DNA from: Pirellula sp.
GTDB taxonomy: Bacteria; Planctomycetota; Planctomycetia; Pirellulales; Pirellulaceae
DNA length: 42,385 nucleotides
Direction of reading: 5' to 3'
Assembly (NCBI GenBank): GCA_021300015.1
Contig: JAJTFB010000041.1
Coordinates: 1 to 42,385 of the forward strand
The notes below the pieces were generated by a model. The model was not told where the DNA came from. It saw only the letters and a program-made list of their open reading frames with translations, and ran no database searches. The position numbers were made by a program, and so were the translations under genes. Shown in pieces: positions 19,108-26,172 of the stretch. Position 1 is the first letter of the stretch; each line of letters begins with the position of its first letter.

Positions 19108-19246
19108 ACGACATCGAAATTAGAATTAGAACTAGCCCGATCAGGAGATCCAACAGGATACTCCATCTACCGACCGGTGGGTAGCAATAGAACCAGACCT
19201 CAGCAGCCCAACCTTTTCTCTCGTACCACTCCTGAGGATCGGGCAA
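19070..19246 (-). CDS. Candidate 58-aa single-span membrane protein
   Basis: In the gap between the ExbB-like and PP2C genes a minus-strand frame reads as a charged, aromatic N-terminus (DPQEWYERKGWAAEVWFY) followed by one long hydrophobic helix (WSILLDLLIGLVLILISMSF) and a short basic tail ending at a TGA at 19072-19070. The composition looks like real coding sequence. The only usual start is TTG at 19246; no ATG or GTG exists between it and the upstream in-frame stop at 19294-19292, and the ribosome-binding site is poor, so the start is unsure. It would overlap the TTG start of the PP2C gene by 38 bp or end 7 bp before the alternative GTG. Confidence 0.4.
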   Translation of the reverse strand: MPDPQEWYERKGWAAEVWFYCYPPVGRWSILLDLLIGLVLILISMSFGISLGRQIPAH

Positions 19247-19301
19247 ATTATAACGATCCGTACGGTCGAGCGGTTCGAGTCCTTTATGGATTTACAGCGG
19301 A

Positions 19302-20186
19302 TTACCCCCGGGGAGGGGGGACCGCCGTGGGCCGAGTGCCACCCCCACCGGGTAGCCTGCGGCGTATCGGCCCGAAAGCCTGTTGGGCCGCGGTGGCCAT
19401 TTCGGAGGTGATCTCATCGATCCGATTGCGAAACACCGCAAATGCCCCAAGAGAGGGGATCGCGATCAAAAGCCCAGCAACGGTGGTTATCAAAGCGGAA
19501 TAGATACCGGAAGCCAACTGCCCGGCCCCAGCCGTTCCTTGGGATAGGGCCACCTCGCGGAACGCCAGGATCATCCCAGCTACCGTCCCGAGCAATCCAA
19601 GCATTGGGGCAAGGTTGCCGATCACGGAAAGGTACTCGAGCTTTCGGTACATCCTTGCGGCCTGCTCGGCAAGAGCGTCCTCGAGCGACTTTTCGACCGC
19701 AGGCCAACCGTACTCGATCTCGGCAATCCCGCTGGCCAGTACATAGGACAACGGACAGGGCTGGCTGCGACAAGCTTGGTCGGCATCCTTGAGTTTACCC
19801 TGCGAGAGCAACTGCCGCACATTCTCATTCAATTCATTTGGTATAAGATCCTTGCGTCGCAAGGTTAACCATTGATCGATCACCAAATACATCGCCAAAA
19901 TCGACATCAAAATCAATGCGATCATGATCCCCACGCCCAACGGCCCACCGCTGAAGACGATCTCAAAAAAGGTATCATCGGCCGCCTGGCTGGGCTTGAT
20001 CCCACCGGTAGGACCGCTCGGGACATTGGGGGGCGACAGAATCGAGGCATCTTGGCCAGGAGCCTGTCCAAGCGAGCTAGGAGCCAATGCGAGGGCACCG
20101 AGGATGAATCCCAACAAGTACCGCTTGGCCGGTCGTAGACGGCTTGTCCAATCGCATCGTTCCAGATCTATTCTCACCAAATCCAT
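19302..20186 (-). CDS. MotA/TolQ/ExbB-family proton channel protein
   Basis: ExbB/TolQ proteins form the proton-conducting stator that, with ExbD/TolR, energises TonB or Tol systems. Here an N-terminal signal or anchor (LLGFILGALALAPSSLGQA) and a linker precede the canonical three helices: one near VGIMIALILMSILAMYLVI, and two in the C-terminal half with the family stretch LGLLGTVAGMILAF and LITTVAGLLIAIPSL. The tail is rich in Gly, Pro and Arg. An ATG at 20186 is preferred over the in-frame GTG at 20201. The upstream neighbour is an exported protein of unknown role (34 bp away in the longest reading). No ExbD/TolR gene follows, which is unusual; a PP2C gene lies there instead. Confidence 0.9.
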   Translation of the reverse strand: MDLVRIDLERCDWTSRLRPAKRYLLGFILGALALAPSSLGQAPGQDASILSPPNVPSGPTGGIKPSQAADDTFFEIVFSGGPLGVGIMIALILMSILAMYLVIDQWLTLRRKDLIPNELNENVRQLLSQGKLKDADQACRSQPCPLSYVLASGIAEIEYGWPAVEKSLEDALAEQAARMYRKLEYLSVIGNLAPMLGLLGTVAGMILAFREVALSQGTAGAGQLASGIYSALITTVAGLLIAIPSLGAFAVFRNRIDEITSEMATAAQQAFGPIRRRLPGGGGTRPTAVPPPRG

Positions 20187-20234
20187 TCTGATCGTCTCCA
20201 CTTATTTCTATTTCTGGATGTTCTCGGCGTCGGG

Positions 20235-21350
20235 TTAGGGTTTTGCTGCACCAGTAGCGACCGAGAACCGAGTCGCAATGGTTTTTGCGAGTTGGTCGTC
20301 TCCGAGTTTCCTCGCAGTGTCGATCCCCTTGCCCATGGCTTGCTCGGCTAAATGATAACGATCCTGATGCATCGATGCGACGCGTAGCCACTGGGCGATC
20401 GCAAGCTTTGGCTGGTTTGCTTGCTCGAGCCGATGTGCCAAGAGCATCGTCGGGCCGGCTTGCAAGGGCACCGGCAACTCGTCTCGCTGTGCTGTCCATT
20501 CCTCGATCCGCTCCGATAGGATCTCTTCGGGAAGCGATAATCTCCAAAGCTGTATCGTCGAATATGCGGCAATCCAGGACGTGTCGCTCTTTGCAAGTGC
20601 CTTGAGCACCTCGATCGCTTCGAGGCGATGCGGGCCACCGAGCGACCAGGAGGCACCGAGCAACCGCATCGCGGTAGTCTGACTGGACATCAATTCGAAC
20701 ACTTCCTGCGTCCATGCAGGAGTCAGACGATTCCATTCATCCGACCAAGGGAGCGGGATGCGACTCATGAGCAACTCCGGACCAGGATCCTCTGCAAGCA
20801 CCTTAAAGACGCGCGCAGCGACACTGAATTGCTCAATCGCGGCAGCCGAATCGACCATCTCGGAGACGAGTAAACGCTGTTGCCACCTAGGGATCTCCGA
20901 GAGCCCGAGCGCCGACTGACCCTTCTGGAGAACCTGCCGAAAATTGCGTTGCACAAAAAGCTGGTGAACCTGCGCATAAGACTCAGCCTTCCAATTCGGC
21001 TCGATGCCGACGACCAAGTCCCCAGGAAAATTCGTCGGCCCCTTGGAGTCTGGTTTGATGAGCACCAGCTTGTCGACATCCCAAGAAACTACCACTCCCT
21101 GGACAACGATCAAGGAACGCGGCCGCCAACGATCGAGCGAATGCCCCCCTGGTTCGCTCCACACCAACTTGCTCGCAGGTCCGAGCCTCTCTACGGCTTG
21201 GAGATAGTACTCGGTCTCCTGCGACCAAACACCTTGCTCAAAACGGACGATGCATGCGGCGCATGCAACAAACCTAAATACAAACCCCACTACAAAACCT
21301 AGCCGACGGTTTACGAATTTGGCTCGATGGATCACAATAGTTTTTTTCAC
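20235..21350 (-). CDS. Hypothetical exported protein with helical repeat-like region
   Basis: This 371-aa protein was not recognised. A basic N-terminus and hydrophobic stretch (about residues 17-35, LGFVVGFVFRFVACAAC) look like a signal peptide. A small beta-rich part follows (about 40-120), then an alpha-helical region to the end that reads like degenerate TPR or HEAT repeats (for example HQLFVQRNFRQVLQKGQSAL, LAHRLEQANQPKLAIAQWLR). It is transcribed just upstream of the ExbB-like gene, often the partner of such proteins in planctomycetes, so a periplasmic role coupled to that channel is possible. The first start in frame is GTG at 21350; a GTG at 21335 is also possible. It is divergent from def. 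Confidence 0.75.
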   Translation of the reverse strand: MKKTIVIHRAKFVNRRLGFVVGFVFRFVACAACIVRFEQGVWSQETEYYLQAVERLGPASKLVWSEPGGHSLDRWRPRSLIVVQGVVVSWDVDKLVLIKPDSKGPTNFPGDLVVGIEPNWKAESYAQVHQLFVQRNFRQVLQKGQSALGLSEIPRWQQRLLVSEMVDSAAAIEQFSVAARVFKVLAEDPGPELLMSRIPLPWSDEWNRLTPAWTQEVFELMSSQTTAMRLLGASWSLGGPHRLEAIEVLKALAKSDTSWIAAYSTIQLWRLSLPEEILSERIEEWTAQRDELPVPLQAGPTMLLAHRLEQANQPKLAIAQWLRVASMHQDRYHLAEQAMGKGIDTARKLGDDQLAKTIATRFSVATGAAKP

Positions 21351-21387
21351 CTCTGCGGCCTAAGCTCGCCTGTTGTCCGAGAAACAC

Positions 21388-21969
21388 ATGCTTCAACTGA
21401 TCCAGTATCCACACCCAACCCTTCGATTCCCCTCGAAACCCTTGTCGCGCGTCGACGAAGCGCTCCGCGAAATCATCGACCAAATGTTCGAAATCATGTA
21501 CGAGCATCGAGGCGTCGGGCTTGCAGCCAATCAAGTGAATTTACCGTTGAGACTCTTTATCGCCAATCCGACGGGTGAAAAAGAGTCTGGCCAAGAACTC
21601 GTTTTCCTCAACCCAGTGATCCAAAAAGCAACCGGCACGATCGAAGCCGAGGAAGGCTGTCTATCGCTGCCCGGTCTCCACGGTTTGGTCAAACGCAACA
21701 AAGCCGTCCAAGTCAACGCGTACTCCATGGACGGCAAGGAAATCAATCTCAAAGTCGAGGGCTTTTTGGCCCGGATCATCCAACACGAAGTCGACCATCT
21801 CGACGGAGTACTGTTCATCGACCGGCTCTTTGACCAAGGCCCAAAAGTCGCCGAGGAAATCGCGCGATTCGAAACTCGGTTTGCCAAGCAGCGAGAAGAA
21901 GGTCAAATCGCTGACGACCAAAAACTTGCCGAGCAACGCCAAGATTGGCTCGACAAGTATTGCAAGTAA
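21388..21969 (+). CDS. def: Peptide deformylase
   Basis: Peptide deformylase removes the formyl group from the N-terminal methionine of new proteins, using an iron or zinc centre. All three motifs are present: GVGLAANQV (42-50), EGCLSLPG with metal ligand C91, and QHEVDHLDG with ligands H133/H137 and catalytic E134. The 193-aa length is normal, with a short charged C-terminal tail (about 165-193). The ATG at 21388 (MLQLIQYPHPTLR) matches the usual start of the family; an upstream in-frame TTG at 21373 would add five residues. No fmt gene is next to it, unlike the common def-fmt pair. Confidence 0.96.
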   Translation: MLQLIQYPHPTLRFPSKPLSRVDEALREIIDQMFEIMYEHRGVGLAANQVNLPLRLFIANPTGEKESGQELVFLNPVIQKATGTIEAEEGCLSLPGLHGLVKRNKAVQVNAYSMDGKEINLKVEGFLARIIQHEVDHLDGVLFIDRLFDQGPKVAEEIARFETRFAKQREEGQIADDQKLAEQRQDWLDKYCK

Positions 21970-22012
21970 TGCACAAGCTCCAACGCGCGAACCCGAGCCA
22001 ACCTATGCCAGC

Positions 22013-22816
22013 TTAGTTCTCCAGAGGGGTCTCTTTATCCCCGTTTCGAAGGAACGCCTTGCGAACCTGCTTGCCTTCGACGGGTACCAACGGGCGGACC
22101 CATATGTTGCGGAATCGAACTGGATCTCCGTGATCCTGCAAACTGATAGGCCCCTTTTCCGAGTGCTTCGTGTACTTAGGTGCTCGGCTAAAGGGTGTGT
22201 CCCCCTTGAGCTCGAAATGATTGAGAATCAACACACCATTGTGCATGGCGGTGATGTAAGCCGGCGATTTCAGAGATCCGTCCGCGTTGAACCTTGGGGC
22301 TGTCCAGAAGATATCGTAAGCATTCCAATCTCCGGGCTTGCGCATCGCGTTGGCCATCGGTGGGGTCTGCTTGTAGATCGCACCGGCTTGTCCGTCTGAA
22401 TAAGTCTTGTTCTCGAACGAATCGAGCACTTGCAGTTCGTAGATACCCATCAAAAACACACCGCTGTTGCTGCGCCCCTGCCCGCTTCCCCTCGGCGGAG
22501 TTGCAGCCGACCACTCGATGTGAACTTGGCAATCCCCAAACTCATCGGTGCTGGTGATCGAACCGCGTCCGGCAACGAGTGCGTCCCCATCGATCTTCCA
22601 AGCATCGGCGTTCTTCCAATGGGACTTGTCCTTGCCATCGAAGAGCACCACCGCGTCGGATGGTGGATCGCTATTGGTGCTACCGGGTGTAACGATCGCA
22701 GGTTCCTTCCATTCGATCCCGTTGAGGTACTCTTGGGCAAATCCGTGGTTTGCCCCTACACTTGCGGTCAAAACCGCCAATGAGCTGATCCACCATAACT
22801 TCGTGCGCATCATCAT
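22013..22816 (-). CDS. Secreted DUF1080 (3-keto-disaccharide hydrolase-like) protein
   Basis: This 267-aa protein carries a signal peptide (about 1-28, LAVLTASVGANHGFAQ) and a DUF1080 domain of concanavalin-like fold. Markers are VVLFDGKDKSHW, WKIDGDALVAGRGSITS, SNSGVFLMGIYELQVLDS and the C-terminal LQDHGDPVRFRNIWVRPL. Planctomycetes have many copies; some family members are known to act on 3-keto sugars, but the substrate here is unknown. It is divergent from the rhodopsin gene, and the 264-bp gap between them carries the palindrome, hairpin and possible promoter described separately. Confidence 0.92.
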   Translation of the reverse strand: MMMRTKLWWISSLAVLTASVGANHGFAQEYLNGIEWKEPAIVTPGSTNSDPPSDAVVLFDGKDKSHWKNADAWKIDGDALVAGRGSITSTDEFGDCQVHIEWSAATPPRGSGQGRSNSGVFLMGIYELQVLDSFENKTYSDGQAGAIYKQTPPMANAMRKPGDWNAYDIFWTAPRFNADGSLKSPAYITAMHNGVLILNHFELKGDTPFSRAPKYTKHSEKGPISLQDHGDPVRFRNIWVRPLVPVEGKQVRKAFLRNGDKETPLEN

Positions 22817-22863
22817 GTGACTTCTTTGGTAAACGAGACATCTGAAGGAAAGGAAACCGGGCG

Positions 22864-22881
22864 ATGTTATCAGAATAACAT
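22864..22881. promoter_or_regulatory. Perfect 7-bp palindrome, candidate operator near the rhodopsin gene
   Basis: ATGTTAT (22864-22870) and ATAACAT (22875-22881) are exact inverted copies separated by CAGA. The site lies 48 bp upstream of the divergent DUF1080 gene and about 200 bp upstream of the rhodopsin ATG. Such an 18-bp dyad is typical of a dimeric repressor or activator site. Which gene it controls, and which protein binds, cannot be read here. Confidence 0.4.
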
Positions 22882-22900
22882 GCCCATTGAGACTTGCGAA

Positions 22901-22923
22901 GAATCCCCTAGAAGAGGGGGTTC
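22901..22923. other. Strong hairpin between DUF1080 and rhodopsin genes
   Basis: GAATCCCCT (22901-22909) pairs with AGGGGGTTC (22915-22923) around a 5-nt loop, with one G-T pair in nine. There is no T tract on either side, so it is unlikely to be an intrinsic terminator. It could be a protein-binding site or a leader structure if transcription begins upstream of it. Confidence 0.4.
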
Positions 22924-22960
22924 GCTGTGAGATTTCTAACTTACGGGTCTTAAAACAGCA

Positions 22961-22989
22961 TTGACAGCCCCTACAGTGCTCCGTTCTTT
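22961..22989 (+). promoter_or_regulatory. Possible rhodopsin promoter with exact TTGACA box
   Basis: TTGACA at 22961-22966 is a perfect -35 consensus. At 17 bp spacing the expected -10 position (22984-22989) reads TTCTTT, a poor match, so the promoter is tentative. It would give a leader of roughly 85 nt before the ATG at 23081. A ribosome-binding site GAAGGG lies 10 bp before that ATG. Confidence 0.25.
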
Positions 22990-23080
22990 CCTTGCGGACA
23001 TCCGTACCCCCTTGTCGGGAGTAATTCTATCGCAGACAGGAAAGCGTTCTTTGTGAAGTTCTTCTGAAGGGCTTAAGTCT

Positions 23081-23917
23081 ATGTTTGATCACGTTTCGGT
23101 GCTCGCGGCGGCTATGCCGTCGCTGTCGATTTTCCAATACTCGATCGTGGATAATATCTTTTCCATGACCGTAGCTACGATGGGTGCAGCCGCACTCTTC
23201 TTGTTTTTGTCGCGATCTTCGGTCGACGAGGCCTATCGCCCAGCGTTGATGGTAAGCGGTCTGGTTGTCACGATCGCATGCTACCACTATTTCATGATCC
23301 GCCATTCGTGGCAGGATGCTTACACCCTCTCGGGAGACGGATACAAGGGAACCGGTGCAGGTTTCAACGATTTTTATCGCTACGCTGACTGGATTTTGAC
23401 CGTTCCGTTGTTGATGGTCGAATTGGTCGCCGTTTTGCGACTGCAAGCTGGAAAGGCTCGATCTCTTTTGACCCGATTGGTCATCGCAGCGGCTCTGATG
23501 ATCGCTTTGGGATACCCAGGAGAAGTCATCACCAGCCCGGATCAATGGATGACCCGTGTGATTTGGGGTGCGCTTTCATCGATCCCTTTCTTTTACATTC
23601 TGTACGTTCTTTGGACTGAATTGACCGCCTCGCTCGAGACCCAACCGGCCGCTGCCCGCAAGCTCATCGAGATCGCTCGTTTGGTGCTGCTGGTCACCTG
23701 GGCCGTTTACCCAATCGCCTATGCACTGGGTGGAACGATGACGGCTCTAGAAGCAAAGTCTGGCGGCAATGTCGATGCCAGCGGCATCGTCGGGTTGCAA
23801 GTCGGATACGCGATCGCTGACATGACAGCGAAAGCTGGGTTCGGTCTGCTGATCTACTTCATCGCTCGTGCCAAGAGCAAGAATATCGATCACGATCTGT
23901 ATCCGGCGACCGTCTAG
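23081..23917 (+). CDS. Xanthorhodopsin-type light-driven proton-pump rhodopsin
   Basis: A seven-helix microbial rhodopsin of 278 aa. Helix C reads RYADWILTVPLLMVEL and carries the proton-pump triad D103 (acceptor), T107 and E114 (donor). Helix G reads GYAIADMTAKAGFG with counter-ion D247 and retinal Schiff-base lysine K251. H69 matches the His that pairs with the acceptor Asp in proteorhodopsin and xanthorhodopsin. L111, at the colour-tuning site, predicts green absorption. Long stretches match Salinibacter xanthorhodopsin as I remember it (MVSGLVV, YHYF, FND-YRY-DW-LTVPLL, LGYPGEV, PIAY). G163 in IWGALSSIPF aligns with the glycine (G156) that leaves room for a carotenoid antenna. It is the first gene of a cluster with the whole retinal pathway. 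Pumping and antenna use are predicted from residues, not shown. Confidence 0.97.
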   Translation: MFDHVSVLAAAMPSLSIFQYSIVDNIFSMTVATMGAAALFLFLSRSSVDEAYRPALMVSGLVVTIACYHYFMIRHSWQDAYTLSGDGYKGTGAGFNDFYRYADWILTVPLLMVELVAVLRLQAGKARSLLTRLVIAAALMIALGYPGEVITSPDQWMTRVIWGALSSIPFFYILYVLWTELTASLETQPAAARKLIEIARLVLLVTWAVYPIAYALGGTMTALEAKSGGNVDASGIVGLQVGYAIADMTAKAGFGLLIYFIARAKSKNIDHDLYPATV

Positions 23918-23932
23918 TCATTGAGTTGACTA

Positions 23933-23956
23933 GGGCCGACACGAGTCGGTCTTTTT
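23933..23956 (+). terminator. Intrinsic terminator or attenuator between rhodopsin and blh
   Basis: CCGAC (23936-23940) pairs with GTCGG (23945-23949) around ACGA, and the stem extends by a G-T and a G-C pair. A run of five T (23952-23956) follows one to two bases later. It starts 16 bp after the rhodopsin stop and ends 20 bp before the blh GTG, so transcripts would either stop after the rhodopsin gene or read through into the carotenoid genes. Confidence 0.65.
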
Positions 23957-23975
23957 ACCACCACTAGGTGCTCGA

Positions 23976-24938
23976 GTGTTTCTCTCTGTGTTTTACCTTG
24001 CAATATGTGCGGCGACCGTCACAGCGTGCATGACTCTGGGTCCTCCCGATTTTTCGGTGATGGTCTACGGAGCGGCAGTGATGGTAGCCATCGTGGGTGT
24101 ACCACACGGAGGACTGGACCATTGGACAGGCCGTCGGCTCCTTGAATCTCGATTCGAGGGCCGATGGTGGATGATGTTCTTCCCTGGGTACTTGAGCATC
24201 AGTGCGATCGTCGCGTTCTCATGGGTGTTTTTTCCAGTGGCGACTGTCATTGGCTTCTTTCTTGTTTCCGCTTGGCATTTCGGACGGGAAGACCAGTACA
24301 GTTCCATGTCGCACAACCTGACTAGCCGTTTTACGACGGGGACAAAACACCTCTCAGCGATCGCTTTAGGTGGTTTGGTGATTTGGATCCCTGCCATCCT
24401 CCGCCCAGACGAGATGGAACTGTTGCTTCGGATCATCGTCCCTGGCGATTCAGAAACACAAGCTGAGCAGATCGTTTTCATTACCAGTTGGATCGCGATG
24501 GTCATGTGCCCTTTGGGAGGATTGTTTTTCTGTATGCGGCTGATCGATCAAAGAAGAGACTGGAATGCCTGGGTCGCACCTGCGACTGCAGTTCTAGCGG
24601 CTACGACTCCAATTTTGGTTTCGTTTACAGCTTTCTTTTGTCTCTGGCATTCGATTTTAGGACTATCGCGATTAAGAACCCAAGAGGGAATCACCGGTGT
24701 TGCATTTCTTCGGTCGGTTCTCCCTTTATCGGTCCTAGCAGTCTGTGGAGTCGCAATCTCCGGTTGGTGGTTTATTGCAGCCACGGAGGGATCTTCGATC
24801 GATACGGTCTTGGCATCCCTGCAGACCCTTTTTATCGGTCTTTCGGCAATCGCCGTACCGCATCTTTTGTTGCATGAATGGTCGGACTCAACCGGACTGA
24901 AAACTCCTTATCAAGGGATTTATTGCGATGGATCCTAA
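23976..24938 (+). CDS. blh: Brp/Blh-family beta-carotene 15,15'-dioxygenase (divergent)
   Basis: Blh cleaves beta-carotene into two molecules of retinal in the membrane. The 320-aa protein has several hydrophobic helices and the family landmarks GVPHGGLDH (H44, H49), SAWHFGREDQ (H101), FFCLWHS (H225) and LFIGLSAIAVPHLLLHE (H296, H300). H44, H101 and H225 match three of the four histidines proposed as iron ligands in the marine enzyme from clone 66A03. The fourth (second His of its HSRRH) is replaced by G229, a notable difference. The GTG at 23976 is preceded by AGGTG at 5 bp. Location directly between the rhodopsin gene and crtY supports the retinal-forming role. The last 11 bp overlap an alternative crtY start. 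Confidence 0.92.
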   Translation: MFLSVFYLAICAATVTACMTLGPPDFSVMVYGAAVMVAIVGVPHGGLDHWTGRRLLESRFEGRWWMMFFPGYLSISAIVAFSWVFFPVATVIGFFLVSAWHFGREDQYSSMSHNLTSRFTTGTKHLSAIALGGLVIWIPAILRPDEMELLLRIIVPGDSETQAEQIVFITSWIAMVMCPLGGLFFCMRLIDQRRDWNAWVAPATAVLAATTPILVSFTAFFCLWHSILGLSRLRTQEGITGVAFLRSVLPLSVLAVCGVAISGWWFIAATEGSSIDTVLASLQTLFIGLSAIAVPHLLLHEWSDSTGLKTPYQGIYCDGS

Positions 24939-24948
24939 GGTGTTTTCC

Positions 24949-26172
24949 ATGGAAAATCGTACCGACAAGTCAAAAGACTCAGATTACATTCTGGTCGGAG
25001 GTGGTCTTCAGAGCGGTCTGATGGCTTTAGCGATCGCCCACCATCGTCCAGAGGCCGATGTGATTCTCATCGAGCAGAACTCGATGCTAGCTGGCAATCA
25101 CACTTGGTCCTTTCACGCGACGGATTTGGTGGCCGACTGTGCCCCTTGGGCAAATCAGTTGGTCGAGTCACGCTGGCCCGGTTATCAAGTTCGGATCGGA
25201 AATCGTACCCGAAGCATTTCGATACCCTATTGCACCTGCTCCTCCTCGCATTTCAATGCGGTTCTAACTCAGCCAGCGACCGATTCTCGACGCCGTATCC
25301 TTACCAAAACCAAGGTGGAAGCGATCGATTCGGATGGGGTACTTCTAGGCGATGGCCAGCGTTTGAGTGCTCCAGTCGTCATCGACAATCGAGGTGCGAC
25401 TCGACTCGATGCAAATCAGTACACCGGAGGATTCCAAAAATTTTGGGGGTTTGAGATCAAACTCAATCGCGATTGGCCCCATGCAAACCCTATCGTCATG
25501 GACGACCAAATCGATCAGCAAGATGGATTCCGATTCATTTATAGTCTGCCGATGGAAACCAGACGTGTTCTGGTCGAAGATACCCGATTCTCGAATAATC
25601 CCTCGATCGACCGTGACGAGTGTTGGGATAAGGTCCGAGCCTACCTCGAGTCTCATGGCTGCCATGACTGGCAAGTGATCCGAGAGGAACACGGCGTCTT
25701 GCCGATGCCCATGGCAGGCACCATGCCGGGAACTGGACTGCCTGGACTCGCCGGGGGTTACCGTGGAGGGTGGTTCCACGCAGCCACCGGTTACTCGTTT
25801 CCCTTAGCCTTGCAGGTGGCTCATACCGTTGCAACATCTCGTGGGTCGGAATTGTCCGACCAATTGCTCAAGCTGAGCACAGAGCATGCTTGGCGGGCTC
25901 ACTTCGCAAGATTCCTCAATCGCTTGCTCTTCGAACTGGTTAAACCCCAGACCCGCTACCAGATTTTTAAACGCTTTTACCGAGTCCTCGACGAAGCGGC
26001 GATTGGCCGATTTTACGGCCATCGCTTCACCCCTTGGGATGCCTTTCGAATCGTCGTCGGAGTCCCACCAATGGGGCTACGCCCGATGAATTTTTTGCGT
26101 TCCTTCTCCAAGCGTTCGACTTATCCAATCCCTACACAACCATCAACCCAATCGCTCAAGGTGCCCGGATGA
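24949..26172 (+). CDS. crtY: Lycopene beta-cyclase, CrtY type
   Basis: CrtY closes both ends of lycopene to give beta-carotene, the substrate of Blh. The FAD-binding N-terminus reads DYILVGGGLQSGLMALAI. Other CrtY features are AGNHTWSFH, VVIDNRGA, FQKFWGFEIKL, VMDDQIDQQDGFRFIYSLP, LVEDTRFS and GGWFHAATGYSFPLAL. Length (about 407 aa) is usual. The ATG at 24949 is preferred because AAGGTG lies 6 bp upstream; an in-frame ATG at 24928 would overlap blh. The stop overlaps the crtE start in an ATGA. Confidence 0.94.
   Translation: MENRTDKSKDSDYILVGGGLQSGLMALAIAHHRPEADVILIEQNSMLAGNHTWSFHATDLVADCAPWANQLVESRWPGYQVRIGNRTRSISIPYCTCSSSHFNAVLTQPATDSRRRILTKTKVEAIDSDGVLLGDGQRLSAPVVIDNRGATRLDANQYTGGFQKFWGFEIKLNRDWPHANPIVMDDQIDQQDGFRFIYSLPMETRRVLVEDTRFSNNPSIDRDECWDKVRAYLESHGCHDWQVIREEHGVLPMPMAGTMPGTGLPGLAGGYRGGWFHAATGYSFPLALQVAHTVATSRGSELSDQLLKLSTEHAWRAHFARFLNRLLFELVKPQTRYQIFKRFYRVLDEAAIGRFYGHRFTPWDAFRIVVGVPPMGLRPMNFLRSFSKRSTYPIPTQPSTQSLKVPG

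Noticed and set aside
19247..19252. Perfect TATAAT on the minus strand upstream of the PP2C gene
   Set aside because: No acceptable -35 box at 16-18 bp, and it lies inside the candidate small gene's open frame; not called as a promoter.
20077..20736. Minus-strand frame of 219 codons between the ExbB-like gene and its upstream neighbour
   Set aside because: It overlaps both genes in another frame and has an Arg/Asp-rich, featureless translation.
23081..23917. Sodium- or chloride-pump or sensory rhodopsin
   Set aside because: The helix C triad is D-T-E, not NDQ or NTQ, and no transducer gene is adjacent.
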